A stretch of DNA of 64,000 bases, from assembly GCA_029243485.1 (NCBI GenBank), contig JAQWRY010000062.1, forward strand, positions 124,001 through 188,000, written 5' to 3'. The position numbers and the translations under genes are program-made. The stretch comes from Candidatus Binatia bacterium. GTDB taxonomy: Bacteria; Desulfobacterota; Binatia; UBA12015. Shown piece after piece: positions 50,409 to 61,076 of this stretch; the stretch's first letter is position 1, and each line of letters begins with the position of its first letter. Below the pieces are notes generated by a model. The model saw only the letters and a program-made list of their open reading frames with translations, searched no databases and had not been told where the DNA came from.

Positions 50409-50648
50409 TCAGTGGGCCAGGGCGCCTTCGCCCTTGTGGCGGCCGAGGATCTCCATGATGCGATCCTTCCCGGCCAGCTTGAGCTTCTGGAGGCGTTTGC
50501 GCTCCGTTTCTTCGTCCTTGGAGAGGTGCTGCTTGCGGTTCAGAGCATCGATCTGATGCTCAAAGCCGACGTGTTCCCGGTAGTACTTATCGAGTTCGGA
50601 GTCCGTATCTACCAGGGACTTTATCAACTCCTCGTCGTGCTTCTCCAT
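50409..50648 (-). CDS. DUF465 (YdcH-like) small helical protein
   Basis: 79 residues preceded by a strong ggaggag ribosome site. Charged helical hairpin with YYREHVGFEHQIDALNRKQHLSKDEE and RKRLQKLKLAGKDRIMEIL, the DUF465 pattern in which a short loop joins two helices and the K-x2-KD-x-I motif ends the domain. Widespread in proteobacteria, function unknown. It precedes ilvN by 116 nt and has a good promoter (50704-50732). Confidence 0.82.
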   Translation of the reverse strand: MEKHDEELIKSLVDTDSELDKYYREHVGFEHQIDALNRKQHLSKDEETERKRLQKLKLAGKDRIMEILGRHKGEGALAH

Positions 50649-50688
50649 GTATCGTCTCCTCCGACCGGACAGTCATCCGACCAATGCT

Positions 50689-50702
50689 GGGGGGGGGGCC
50701 CC
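50689..50702. repeat. G10-C4 homopolymer tract at a predicted transcription start
   Basis: Ten G (50689-50698) followed by four C (50699-50702) on the plus strand, read as GGGG then ten C on the minus strand, directly downstream of a TTGAAA-17-TAACAA promoter. The predicted start point falls inside the tract. Confidence 0.8.
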
Positions 50703-50703
50703 A

Positions 50704-50732
50704 TTGTTACGCCCGGTGACCACTGTTTTCAA
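50704..50732 (-). promoter_or_regulatory. Promoter upstream of the DUF465-ilvN genes
   Basis: On the minus strand TTGAAA (50732-50727), 17-nt spacer, TAACAA (50709-50704). The -35 overlaps the last bases of tsaB. The transcript would begin near 50697, giving a ~50-nt leader before the DUF465 ATG. Confidence 0.6.
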
Positions 50733-51529
50733 TCCTGTTCCGTGCCTCCGGAGCGCCTCTCACGCAACTTGAGCTCGGCCTCGGAAGCCCTGAGATAGGT
50801 CGGCGCCAGGTACGCCGTGTCCGCAGGACCATCGGCACGAAAGTACCTCAACCCGAGTTCCGCGACCGCAAATCCCCGCCCTTCTGGGCTTTGTGGGACC
50901 GCCTCGATCGCCGCCCGGCGGCCCAGAGCCGCCAGGATTTCGTCCGGATAGCGCTCGCCACCATCTCCCACGACGCGTAGCGTCGGACAGGCGCCCGCGC
51001 CGGCCATCAGAGGCCCGCCCATCCGGGCGGCCGCCGACGCCGGTTTTTCGACGGCATCCGCGAGGACGCGCTCTGCTGTGGTCGGCCCCGCAGCGCGAAA
51101 CAGCGCGGAGTAGACTTCGCCCTTCCGGGCGTCCAGGCACACACAGATGAGTGCCCCCGAGCCGTCGCGCCCCATGCGACAGGCCTCGGTGTGGGCGTAG
51201 GCCTCCAGCGTCGAGACTCCGACCAGCCAGGCGCCGGTCGCGAGAGCCAGCCCCTTGGCGGTAGCCAGCCCTACCCGCAGCCCCGTGAACGACCCCGGGC
51301 CGATCGAGACCGCGAATCCGTGCACGTCGCCCAGAGCGCAGCCCGCCTGCTCCAGGCATTGGTCGATCGCCGGCAGCAGCGTCTCGGCGTGGCGAAGTTC
51401 CTCCTCGTGCGCCACTTCGGCGAGGCGCTTGGGTGGGGCGGCATGCGACTCTTCCACCAAGCCGACGCTCCCGGCCCGCGTGGCCGTATCGATACCGACG
51501 ACACGCAGGAGCGACGTGGGACCGCTCAC
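50729..51529 (-). CDS. tsaB: tRNA threonylcarbamoyladenosine biosynthesis protein TsaB
   Basis: 266 residues; partner of TsaD and TsaE in making t6A37 on ANN-decoding tRNAs. N-terminal VVGIDTATRAGSVGLVEE (ASKHA fold) and the diagnostic SIGPGSFTGLRVGLATAKGLA are present. It lacks the kinase metal motifs of TsaD, as expected. Overlaps rseP by 4 nt. Confidence 0.92.
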   Translation of the reverse strand: MSGPTSLLRVVGIDTATRAGSVGLVEESHAAPPKRLAEVAHEEELRHAETLLPAIDQCLEQAGCALGDVHGFAVSIGPGSFTGLRVGLATAKGLALATGAWLVGVSTLEAYAHTEACRMGRDGSGALICVCLDARKGEVYSALFRAAGPTTAERVLADAVEKPASAAARMGGPLMAGAGACPTLRVVGDGGERYPDEILAALGRRAAIEAVPQSPEGRGFAVAELGLRYFRADGPADTAYLAPTYLRASEAELKLRERRSGGTEQD

Positions 51530-52599
51530 CCGACGACGAGTCGATGGATATCGTTGTAGAGCGCGAAGCCCATCAGCGAGATCAGGAGAAACATGCCGAC
51601 CTGCGTTGCGATCTCTCGGGTCCGAAGCTGGATAGGATGCCCAACGACCTTCTCGATTCCGAGGAACAGCAGGTGGCCTCCGTCGAGGATCGGGATCGGC
51701 AGCAGATTGATGACGCCCAGGTTGATGCTCAAGATCGCCATGAACGCGATCAGCGCCTGAATCCCCTCGTTCGCCTGATCGCCCGCGATCTTCATGATCA
51801 TGATCGGGCCACCAAGACTCGACGCCGGAACGACGCGCTGGAACAACTTCACGATCGAAACGACTGTGAGCCGTACGAACTCAACGGTCCGCATGAAGCC
51901 CTGCCCGATCGCGACGATCGGATTGCTGCGCTCGGTGATGATCTTGCCGGCGGGACCGACGCCGATGACCCAGGTCGGGATGGGTTCACCGAAGATCGAT
52001 GAGCCCTCGATCTGTTTCGGCGTCACCTCCATCGTGCGCTCGACGCCGTCGTGCAGCACCTTGAGCGAAACCGGTGCGCCCTCGCCTGCTTTGATCCCGT
52101 TGGAGAGATCCTCCCAGCGATCGATGGCCTGACCGTTCACGGCGACGATCTCGTCGCCCTTCTCGATCCCGGCAGCCGCGGCCGGCATGTCCTCTTTCAC
52201 GTCACCGATTTGCGACGTCAGAACCGGCACACCGGTCGCGAAGAGGATCGTGTAGAGCAGCCACGCGAACAAGAAGTTGAACACGGGGCCGGCCGAGACG
52301 ATCACGGCCTTCGCCCAACTCGGCTTCACCGCGAAGGAGTTGTCCTGGTCGACGGTCTTGGGATCCGGATCGCTGCCGTCGTCTTCTTGCCCGACCATCT
52401 TCACGAAGCCGCCGAGCGGAATCGCGGAGAGACAGTAGTCGGTATCGCCGACGCGCCTCGAGATGAGGGCCGGCCCAAAGCCGAGGGAGAACTTGAGCAC
52501 ACCGACGCCGACCCACTTGGCCGCCAGGAAGTGTCCGAGCTCGTGTACGAAGATTAGCAACCCCAGAACGAGGATAGCCGCGAGAATATTGGTCACCAT
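51526..52599 (-). CDS. rseP: Site-2 protease RseP (regulator of sigma-E protease)
   Basis: 357 residues, a membrane zinc metalloprotease cutting transmembrane helices such as anti-sigma factors and signal-peptide remnants. HELGH (in FVHELGHFLAAKW) and the second metal motif INLLPIPILDGGHL are intact, with one PDZ domain between. The short form with a single PDZ is common outside Enterobacteria. It follows cdsA; the dxr gene often found between them is absent. Confidence 0.94.
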   Translation of the reverse strand: MVTNILAAILVLGLLIFVHELGHFLAAKWVGVGVLKFSLGFGPALISRRVGDTDYCLSAIPLGGFVKMVGQEDDGSDPDPKTVDQDNSFAVKPSWAKAVIVSAGPVFNFLFAWLLYTILFATGVPVLTSQIGDVKEDMPAAAAGIEKGDEIVAVNGQAIDRWEDLSNGIKAGEGAPVSLKVLHDGVERTMEVTPKQIEGSSIFGEPIPTWVIGVGPAGKIITERSNPIVAIGQGFMRTVEFVRLTVVSIVKLFQRVVPASSLGGPIMIMKIAGDQANEGIQALIAFMAILSINLGVINLLPIPILDGGHLLFLGIEKVVGHPIQLRTREIATQVGMFLLISLMGFALYNDIHRLVVG

Positions 52600-52627
52600 A
52601 CCTTGGGAGCTCCCGGAGACGCTCGGT

Positions 52628-53428
52628 TCACAATCCGAGGCCCGTGTTCCAATAGTAGGTGAAAACGAACGGCAAAACGAGTGCGTCGATTCGGTCCAGA
52701 ACGCCCCCGTGGCCAGGCAGGATCCACCCCGAATCCTTGGTGTCGTACGCCCGCTTGAGCATGGACTCTATCATGTCCCCGGTCTGGGACAGGATCCAGA
52801 TGATCAGCCCCAACCAGAGCGCCGATCCCATTGTGAGTCCCGGGGGCGGCAGCAGCCAGGCGACGAGCCAGGCTATCAAAAGAGCCCCTCCGAGCGCTGC
52901 GATCGCACCTTCGACGGTCTTGTTCGGACTGACCCGCGGGAAGAGCTTCGTCTTCCCGGCGAACCGCCCACCGAAGTACGCTGCCGTGTCGGCTGCCATG
53001 GTGCATGCGATGACGAAGAAGACCCACCGCGGACCTCCCTCCGGGAGTGCGTGCAATCGCACCGCATGCGGCAAGAACAGGCCGACGTAAAGCGCGGCGA
53101 GCAAACTGTGCGCGAGCCGGTCCACAGCGCCGCGCATGTCCGGATCGGCGAGCGCCAGGATCAGCCCGACGGCGAGCACGAGGCAGAGCACCAAGCCGAG
53201 CGCATCGGTCCGGTGGAGGATTACAGTGCCGGCGAACAACAATCCCGCGAGGATCGAGAACGCCTGCGACCCGCGATGTTCCGGGGCCGACATCCCGACA
53301 AACTCGAACAGTCCGATGGCAGTGACGGCGACAATCAGACCGGCGAACGCCCAGTTCGGCCCTGAGAAGATCAGCCAGAAGAGGCTCGGGAGCGCTACCG
53401 CCGCAGTCGCGAGCCTAGCGCGCAACAC
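52628..53428 (-). CDS. cdsA: Phosphatidate cytidylyltransferase
   Basis: 266 residues, about eight membrane helices. Makes CDP-diacylglycerol from phosphatidate and CTP; this is the substrate of the pssA enzyme encoded 5 kb away. The CTP transferase signature appears as DTAAYFGGRFAGKTKLFPRVSPNKTVEG and SMLKRAYDTKDSGWILPGHGGVLDRIDAL (read as two adjoining motifs). Overlaps uppS by 14 nt. Confidence 0.94.
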   Translation of the reverse strand: MLRARLATAAVALPSLFWLIFSGPNWAFAGLIVAVTAIGLFEFVGMSAPEHRGSQAFSILAGLLFAGTVILHRTDALGLVLCLVLAVGLILALADPDMRGAVDRLAHSLLAALYVGLFLPHAVRLHALPEGGPRWVFFVIACTMAADTAAYFGGRFAGKTKLFPRVSPNKTVEGAIAALGGALLIAWLVAWLLPPPGLTMGSALWLGLIIWILSQTGDMIESMLKRAYDTKDSGWILPGHGGVLDRIDALVLPFVFTYYWNTGLGL

Positions 53429-54236
53429 GCAAGGGAGCTCGATCCGGCGGCACTACCGCCTCTGGAACGTCGTCCGTCGCTTGCGCAGACACTTTCCCGA
53501 ATCGGCGCTCGCGTGCCTGGAACTGACGAAGGGCCTCGATGAACTGCTTTTCCCGGAAGTCGGGCCACAGCGTCTCGGTGATGTAGATCTCGGTGTACGC
53601 GACCTGCCACAGCAGGAAGTTGGACAGGCGCACTTCCCCGCTGGTGCGGATCAATAGATCGGGATCGGGAATGCCGGCGGTGCCGAGGCTCGCGGCAATC
53701 GTGTCCTCGGTGATGTCCTCGGGCTGGAGGTCACCGCGCTTCACCTTGCGGGCGATGCCCTTCACCGCGTTCGCGATCTCTTCACGAGCGCTGTAGGACA
53801 GCGCGAGAATCACCGTGAGATCGCGGTTGCGCTTCGTCTGCTCGACCGTGTGGCGCAACGCCTGGCGGACATCGGCAGGAAGCTTGCGCATGTTGCCGAT
53901 GACCTGCAGCCGCACGCCGTTCTTCATCATGCGGTCGAGCTCGGTCGTGGCATAGCGCTTCAAGAGGTTCATCAACCCCTTCACCTCTGCCTCGGGGCGC
54001 TGCCAGTTCTCGGTCGAGAAGGCGTACAGGGAGAGGTACTCGATACCGATCTTTCGCGAGAGCTCGACGATCGCCTTGACGGAGGCCTTCCCCCGGCGAT
54101 GGCCGTAGAGACGCTCCAGCCCGCGACCGGCAGCCCACCGGCCGTTGCCATCCATGATGATGGCGACGTGCCGAGGAAGACGGTGTAGGTCGAGATCTCG
54201 GACGAGCTGCCTCATCCGAGAGGATAATGAAGTCAT
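53415..54236 (-). CDS. uppS: Isoprenyl transferase (undecaprenyl diphosphate synthase)
   Basis: 273 residues from ATG 54236, which follows ggggaagg; a longer frame to 54374 overlaps frr and looks non-coding. Elongates farnesyl diphosphate to C55, the carrier for peptidoglycan and surface glycans. HVAIIMDGNGRWAAGRGL (catalytic Asp), GHRRGKASVKAIVE, SLYAFSTENW and LLIRTSGEVRLSNFLLWQ are intact. Starts 22 nt after frr. Confidence 0.95.
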   Translation of the reverse strand: MTSLSSRMRQLVRDLDLHRLPRHVAIIMDGNGRWAAGRGLERLYGHRRGKASVKAIVELSRKIGIEYLSLYAFSTENWQRPEAEVKGLMNLLKRYATTELDRMMKNGVRLQVIGNMRKLPADVRQALRHTVEQTKRNRDLTVILALSYSAREEIANAVKGIARKVKRGDLQPEDITEDTIAASLGTAGIPDPDLLIRTSGEVRLSNFLLWQVAYTEIYITETLWPDFREKQFIEALRQFQARERRFGKVSAQATDDVPEAVVPPDRAPLRVAR

Positions 54237-54258
54237 TGCCTTCCCCACTCCCGCGACC

Positions 54259-54816
54259 TCATACCGCCATGATTTCTTCTTCCTTGGCCTTGAGCGAGGC
54301 GTCGACCCTCTTGATCCCGTCGTCAGTGAAGGTCTGCACTTTGTCGTGCGCGTGCCGGTGATCGTCTTCGGCAATTTCCTTCGATTTCAATAGCTCCTTC
54401 AGGAGCTCATTCGCGTCTCGACGATGGCTTCGCATCGAGACTCGGAAGTCTTCGGAGATTTTCTTGACGTGGCGCACGAGGTCTTTGCGTCGCTCTTCGG
54501 TCAGCTCGGGGATGGGAATCCGTACGAGCTTACCGTCATTGATCGGGTTCAGGCCCAAGTCGGAAGCAGTGATCGCTTTGTCGATTTCGCCGATCGAGTT
54601 CTTGTCGAACGGCGTCACGACGATCAAGCGGGGTTCAGGACAGTTCACCGTGGCAAGCTGGTTCAAGGGCGTGTTCGCCCCGTAATACTCGACGTAGATC
54701 CCATCGAGCAACGAAGGCGACGCACGCCCCGTGCGCACTCTGGAGAAATCCTTCTTCAGCGACTCCGCGGTCGCGTCTATCTCCATCTTCAGCTGTTCGA
54801 GCACGTCGTCGATCAC
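54259..54816 (-). CDS. frr: Ribosome recycling factor
   Basis: 185 residues, full length. Dissociates post-termination ribosomes with [44 protein letters not shown] and [31 protein letters not shown] are diagnostic (consecutive conserved motifs). Overlaps pyrH by 4 nt. Confidence 0.96.
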   Translation of the reverse strand: MIDDVLEQLKMEIDATAESLKKDFSRVRTGRASPSLLDGIYVEYYGANTPLNQLATVNCPEPRLIVVTPFDKNSIGEIDKAITASDLGLNPINDGKLVRIPIPELTEERRKDLVRHVKKISEDFRVSMRSHRRDANELLKELLKSKEIAEDDHRHAHDKVQTFTDDGIKRVDASLKAKEEEIMAV

Positions 54817-55544
54817 GAGCCGCCCCCTCCACGCACGATCGTTCCAATCGGCTCTCCCCGAGCGACCCTGGTGAGGTTGCCCGGGACGAGCAGGTTATAG
54901 ACCAGAACTGGGAGCTCGTTGTCCATGCAGAGAGAGATGGCGGTGGAGTCCATGACCTTCAGTTTCTGGCTCAGGACATCCAGATAGGTCAACTCCGCGT
55001 ACTTCTTGGCGTCAGGGTTCTTTTCCGGATCGGAATCGTAGACCCCATCGACCCGGGTGGCCTTGATGAGGACATCGGCACCGATCTCGACGGCCCGGAG
55101 GCTCGCCGCGGTATCCGTGGTGAAGAACGGGTTGCCCGTTCCTGCCGCGAAGAGGACCACGCGGCCCTTCTCGAGGTGACGAGTTGCGCGCCTGCGGATG
55201 TACGGCTCGGCGACCTCTTTCATCTCGAGAGCGGAGAGAACGCGCGTCTGGACGCCCTGATTCTCGATGGCCGCCTGGACCGCTAGGGCGTTCATGATGG
55301 TCGCGAGCATGCCGATGTAGTCGGCCGTCGCGCGCTCAATTCCGTGCGTGTTACCGCTGCCGCCGCGGAAGATGTTCCCGCCGCCCACGACCACCGCCAG
55401 CTCGACTCCCAAGGCGTGGACATCCACGATTTCCTTCGAGAATTGGGCGAGTTTATTGTCGTCGATGCCGGACCCATCGGGTCCGGACAGGGCCTCTCCA
55501 GAAAGCTTCAGAAGGACCCGGTGATAAGCAAGCTCAGAAGCCAC
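54813..55544 (-). CDS. pyrH: Uridylate kinase
   Basis: 243 residues. Phosphorylates UMP to UDP in pyrimidine nucleotide synthesis. [11 protein letters not shown] at the start, the GGGNIFRGG nucleotide loop, and [34 protein letters not shown] are typical of the amino-acid kinase fold PyrH. It lies between tsf and frr in the common order. Confidence 0.96.
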   Translation of the reverse strand: MASELAYHRVLLKLSGEALSGPDGSGIDDNKLAQFSKEIVDVHALGVELAVVVGGGNIFRGGSGNTHGIERATADYIGMLATIMNALAVQAAIENQGVQTRVLSALEMKEVAEPYIRRRATRHLEKGRVVLFAAGTGNPFFTTDTAASLRAVEIGADVLIKATRVDGVYDSDPEKNPDAKKYAELTYLDVLSQKLKVMDSTAISLCMDNELPVLVYNLLVPGNLTRVARGEPIGTIVRGGGGS

Positions 55545-55558
55545 CGGGATCTTCTCTA

Positions 55559-56461
55559 TCAGGCTTCGCCCGACGCTTCGCCCAATTGGAGGCGAACGAA
55601 TCGGGTAATTTCGATCGGAGCCCCAGCTTTTTTGCCGGCCTCCTCGACGAGCTTCCCGACGGTCACGTTGCCGTCCTTGATGAAGTCCTGCTCGACGAGG
55701 CAGGACTCGGCGTAGAACTTCTCGATCTTGCCCGAGACGATCTTCTCAACGACGTGTTCCGGCTTGCCGCTCTGGGCTGCCTGACCGCGGTAGATGTCCT
55801 TTTCCTTCTCGAGCTCGGACTCGGGGACGTCCTCTCGGCGGGCGAACCGGGGGCTGGCGGCCGCGACCTGCATGGCCACGTCCCGCAGGATCGTCTCGAT
55901 CTCGGCTACGCCGTCGCCCGAAGCGGTGGTCTTGGCCTCGACCAGCACGCCGATCTTGCCACCGGCGTGGATGTACGAGCCGACGACACCCTGCCCGTCG
56001 CCCGGAGCCAGCCGGCCAACGCGGCGGGCCAGAACGTTCTCGCCCATCGAAGCGATGCGATCGTTGATCGTGTCGGCGACGTTGCCGCCGCCGGGGATCT
56101 GCATGCCATCGAGCCCAATCGAGGCCGCATCCGCCTCGCCATCCAGCTTGTCACAGCCTTCGAGGACACTGGCGAGCTGGTCCGCGAGCTCGGAGAACTG
56201 ATCCGTCTTGGCGACGAAGTCGGTCTCGCAGTTGAGCTCCAGCAGAACGCCCTCGCCGGCCGAGACGCGTCGCGCGGCGACCGTACCCTCGGCGGCAACG
56301 CGACCAGCGCGCTTGGCAGCCGTCGCAAGGCCCTTCTCACGGAGGTACTTGATCGCACCTTCCATGTCGCCGCTCGACGAGTCGAGCGCGGCCTTGCAGT
56401 CCATCATGCCCGCGCCGGTCTTCTCGCGCAGTTCCTTCACCTGTAAAGCTGAAATTCCCAC
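55559..56461 (-). CDS. tsf: Elongation factor Ts
   Basis: 300 residues, full-length. Exchanges GDP for GTP on EF-Tu. N-terminal UBA-like domain with [19 protein letters not shown], then core domains with [15 protein letters not shown] and the C-terminal [18 protein letters not shown]. The Cys and Phe of the EF-Tu contact (TDFVAKT) are present. Confidence 0.96.
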   Translation of the reverse strand: MGISALQVKELREKTGAGMMDCKAALDSSSGDMEGAIKYLREKGLATAAKRAGRVAAEGTVAARRVSAGEGVLLELNCETDFVAKTDQFSELADQLASVLEGCDKLDGEADAASIGLDGMQIPGGGNVADTINDRIASMGENVLARRVGRLAPGDGQGVVGSYIHAGGKIGVLVEAKTTASGDGVAEIETILRDVAMQVAAASPRFARREDVPESELEKEKDIYRGQAAQSGKPEHVVEKIVSGKIEKFYAESCLVEQDFIKDGNVTVGKLVEEAGKKAGAPIEITRFVRLQLGEASGEA

Positions 56462-56558
56462 TCTCGTGTGACCTCTGTTGGCGGTAGCCGTCAGGGCCGC
56501 CTGCGCGATCGCAGCCAGCCATCCCCCTGAGGGATCCGCCGGACGTATTATGTTGCGG

Positions 56559-57350
56559 TTAGGCTCCGGCGGGCGCTACGGGCGCGGCGCCACCTGCTGC
56601 CGGCGGGGTCTGCTCGCTACCACTCGGGGCATCGTCGACACTCTCCGCCTGCATGCGCTCTTCGAGAATGGCCTTCCCCTCGAGGACGGCGTCGGCAATC
56701 GAGCTGCAGAAGAGCCGGATGGCGCGAATCGCGTCGTCGTTGCCGGGGATCTTGTAATCCACGACTTCCGGGTCGCAATTCGTATCGACCACCGCGATCA
56801 CGGGGATGCCGAGATTATTCGCTTCCTTGACCGCAATCTCTTCGCGCTTCGGGTCGATGATGAAGACTGCGTCCGGCAGCTTTTTCATGTTCTTGATGCC
56901 GCCCAGGGAGAGGTGGAGCTTGTCGCGCTCGCGCGAGTAGTTCAGGATTTCCTTCTTTGTGAAGGCCTCCTGCGTCGCGGGATCCTCGAGCATCTCCTCG
57001 AGCTTCTTCAGGCGATCGATCGAAGCCTTGATCGTCTGGAAGTTCGTGAGCATGCCGCCCAGCCAGCGGGTGTTGACGAAGAACCCGCCACAGCGCTCGG
57101 CTTCTTCACGAAGCGGATCCTGCGCCTGCTTCTTGGTGCCGACCAAGAGGAGCTGGCCCCCTTGAGCGGCCAGGTCGCGCACCTCTGCGTACACATCGCG
57201 GAACATCTTCACCGTCTGCTGGAGATCGATGATGTAGATCCCATTTCGGGCGCCAAAGATGTAGCGCTTCATCTTTGGGTTCCAGCGACTCGTCTGGTGA
57301 CCGAAGTGGACTCCGGCTTCCAGAAGCTGTTTCATCGTCGGCTCGGGCAT
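56559..57350 (-). CDS. rpsB: 30S ribosomal protein S2
   Basis: 263 residues. [41 protein letters not shown] is the S2 start (residues about 5-45). Also [26 protein letters not shown] near the C-terminus. A short Ala/Pro-rich tail ends the protein. It is the first gene of the rpsB-tsf-pyrH-frr-uppS-cdsA-rseP block. Confidence 0.97.
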   Translation of the reverse strand: MPEPTMKQLLEAGVHFGHQTSRWNPKMKRYIFGARNGIYIIDLQQTVKMFRDVYAEVRDLAAQGGQLLLVGTKKQAQDPLREEAERCGGFFVNTRWLGGMLTNFQTIKASIDRLKKLEEMLEDPATQEAFTKKEILNYSRERDKLHLSLGGIKNMKKLPDAVFIIDPKREEIAVKEANNLGIPVIAVVDTNCDPEVVDYKIPGNDDAIRAIRLFCSSIADAVLEGKAILEERMQAESVDDAPSGSEQTPPAAGGAAPVAPAGA

Positions 57351-57369
57351 ACTGTCTCCCTAAAAGATC

Positions 57370-57397
57370 CCCTACCGAGCAGGACGCACCGGTAGGG
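57370..57397 (-). terminator. Hairpin between rho and rpsB
   Basis: ccctaccg (57370-57377) and cggtaggg (57390-57397) form an 8-bp perfect stem with a 12-nt loop. On the minus strand it is followed by gatctttta and then, 19 nt on, by the rpsB ATG. It can be the terminator of rho, or a leader structure controlling rpsB by S2 binding. Confidence 0.45.
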
Positions 57398-57459
57398 ATG
57401 CAACCCTCACCGGCTAGCAAAGGCCCCCCAGGGACGCAAAGCCCTCCCCGCGCAAAGCC

Positions 57460-58905
<1,446 letters not shown>

Positions 58906-59031
58906 GGGAATTTGCCTCGGGGAGAGGAGGGAAGAGTCCGGAAAAACGAAGTGCCAGTCGGAATCGACCGGGCACGCTCAAACCTAGCTACTGCGGCTGG
59001 TCGTACTGGCTTCTCGCGATTGCTGTCAAGC

Positions 59032-60036
59032 TTATTCCTGTTCGACCGCGGTGCTCTCGCCGGCGTCCAACGCACGAAGGAGCGCACGCATGTCGGGTGC
59101 GAGCGGCGCGACGAAGTCGACCCATCGGCCGTCTTGCGGATGTCTCAGGCGAAGACTCGCCGCGTGCAGCGCGTGACGCGGAAAAGACTCCAGCAGAGTC
59201 TTCTCCGCAGGCGGCGTACCACGGCGCGCACGACCGTTTCCGTAGACGGCATCCCCGACGAGTGGATGGCCCAGGCTCGCGAGGTGCACACGAATCTGAT
59301 GTGTCCTGCCGGTCTCGGGCGTGACCTGGACGAGGGACGCGACGCGATACTCCCCACCGAACTCGGAGAGAACCGTATAGCGCGTGCGGGCCTCGCGACT
59401 CTGCCCATCGCGCGCCTGCATTCTCTTTCGATCGCCGGGGTCGCGACCGATCGGAAGATCGATCAGCCCGTCCGCCTCGCGCGGAACGCCGAGAGCCACC
59501 GCCGTGTACGTCTTGCTCACAGTCCGAGCCGCGAACTGGCGAGACAGCTGGTTCATCGCCTCGGGCGTCTTCGCGACGATAATCGCCCCGGTCGTGTTGC
59601 GGTCGAGCCGATGGACGATCCCCGGACGACGCGGATCGGGCCAGCCGGGTCCGAGGTCCCAGCGGTGCAGAAGAGCCGAGACCAGCGTGCCATGCCGACA
59701 GCCCGGGGCCGGATGCGCGGCCATTCCCGCCGCCTTGTTGAGGACCACGATCCACTCGTCCTCGTGCAGGACGTCGAGGGGAAGCGCCTCGGGTTCGACG
59801 TCCGACGGCGGCTCCGGCGGGATCTCCACCTCGACGACGGCGCCAGGCGTCACCGAGAAGCTCGTCTTCCGCACCTGACCATCGACGAGGACGTGACCGT
59901 TGCGAATCAACCCGGCGATGCGCGACCGCGTCGGCAAAAAGCCCTGTCCGGCGAGGAAGCGGTCGAGTCGTTTCCCGGCGTCGTCCTCCCCTACCGTACA
60001 CCGCACGCGCCGGGTCTCCGCCGGCGGGTTGGTCAC
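59032..60036 (-). CDS. RluD-family 23S rRNA pseudouridine synthase
   Basis: 334 residues. N-terminal S4 domain (GKRLDRFLAGQGFLPTRSRIAGLIRNGHVLVDG) followed by the RsuA/RluD catalytic domain with Asp in GIVHRLDRNTTGAIIVAKT. The motif is usually RLDKDTSG; the Arg-Asn variant keeps the catalytic Asp. The position set (1911/1915/1917 or others) is inferred from family only. Overlaps ribF by 4 nt. Confidence 0.9.
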   Translation of the reverse strand: MTNPPAETRRVRCTVGEDDAGKRLDRFLAGQGFLPTRSRIAGLIRNGHVLVDGQVRKTSFSVTPGAVVEVEIPPEPPSDVEPEALPLDVLHEDEWIVVLNKAAGMAAHPAPGCRHGTLVSALLHRWDLGPGWPDPRRPGIVHRLDRNTTGAIIVAKTPEAMNQLSRQFAARTVSKTYTAVALGVPREADGLIDLPIGRDPGDRKRMQARDGQSREARTRYTVLSEFGGEYRVASLVQVTPETGRTHQIRVHLASLGHPLVGDAVYGNGRARRGTPPAEKTLLESFPRHALHAASLRLRHPQDGRWVDFVAPLAPDMRALLRALDAGESTAVEQE

Positions 60037-60965
60037 GACGTCGCCGCCACGATTCGTCGAGCCGCTTCCGCATCGGCGCGGATCTGCGCGACGAGCGCGT
60101 CCACCCCGTCGAACTTCACTTCGCCCCGCAGCCGCTGCACAAAAGCGACGCGAATCGTGCGTCCGTAGAGATCTCCGTTGTAGTCCAAGACGTGGGTCTC
60201 CAGACGACGCCCCACGCCGCCGAACGTCGGATTCGTGCCGAGATTCGCAACACCGCCGCGGGTCGGCTCGCCGTCGATCAGGACGCGCACCGCGTACACG
60301 CCGTCGGGCGGCAGCATGCCACCGCGCGGCAGGATGTTCGCCGTGGGAAAGCCGATGGTCGCGCCGCGGCGATCTCCGACACGAACGATTCCGCGCACCT
60401 CGTGGAGTCGGCCGAGGAGCTCGCCGGCAATGTCGACGTCGCCAGCCGCGATCGCCTTGCGGACCTGGCTGCTGCTCACCTTTCGGGTGCCGAGAACGAG
60501 TGGGTCGACGACCTCGACGTCGAACCCAAGCTCGCCGCCGAGCGAACGGAGGACGTCAGGTGTTCCGGCACGATCGCGACCGAAGGTCACGTTGTAGCCC
60601 ACCACGACCACGGCCGCGCCGAGTCCGGCGAGCAGGAATCGTTGCACGAACTCGCGCGGGGTGTGCGCGGCGAACTCTGGCGTGAACCGCTGCACGACGA
60701 CGCCGTCGAGGCCGGCCTCCCGCAGCCGGTAGAGCCGCTGGGCCAGCGAGGTGATCAGGCTCGGGGCGCGCTCCGGGGCGAGAACGGCCACCGGGTGCGG
60801 ACTGAACGTAAAGACCACGGGCTGGCCGCCCAGGTCGGCCGCACGATCGAGGGTTCGACGCACGATGGCGCCGTGTCCCAGGTGCAGACCATCGAAATTC
60901 CCAAGCGCGACGACCGGCGAATGGAACGGCCGCTCGCCCGCCTTCAGGTGCCGAACGACGCGCAT
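60033..60965 (-). CDS. ribF: Bifunctional riboflavin kinase / FAD synthetase
   Basis: 310 residues. Makes FMN and FAD. N-terminal nucleotidyltransferase domain with ALGNFDGLHLGHGAI (GxFDGxHxGH) and SSSQVRKAI; C-terminal flavokinase domain with GRRGATIGFPTANI and the LETHVLDYNGDLYG block. Family length. Usual neighbours differ; here it is coupled to the pseudouridine synthase. Confidence 0.94.
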   Translation of the reverse strand: MRVVRHLKAGERPFHSPVVALGNFDGLHLGHGAIVRRTLDRAADLGGQPVVFTFSPHPVAVLAPERAPSLITSLAQRLYRLREAGLDGVVVQRFTPEFAAHTPREFVQRFLLAGLGAAVVVVGYNVTFGRDRAGTPDVLRSLGGELGFDVEVVDPLVLGTRKVSSSQVRKAIAAGDVDIAGELLGRLHEVRGIVRVGDRRGATIGFPTANILPRGGMLPPDGVYAVRVLIDGEPTRGGVANLGTNPTFGGVGRRLETHVLDYNGDLYGRTIRVAFVQRLRGEVKFDGVDALVAQIRADAEAARRIVAATS

Positions 60966-61076
60966 TTCTCAAGAAGGAAGCGGCTGGCGCCGCCGGACCT
61001 GATTAACACCGAACGCCGCGGTCGGCACGCCCCGAACTTCGGGCGGAGCCGGCGAACCGGTCCGGACCAACCTGAA

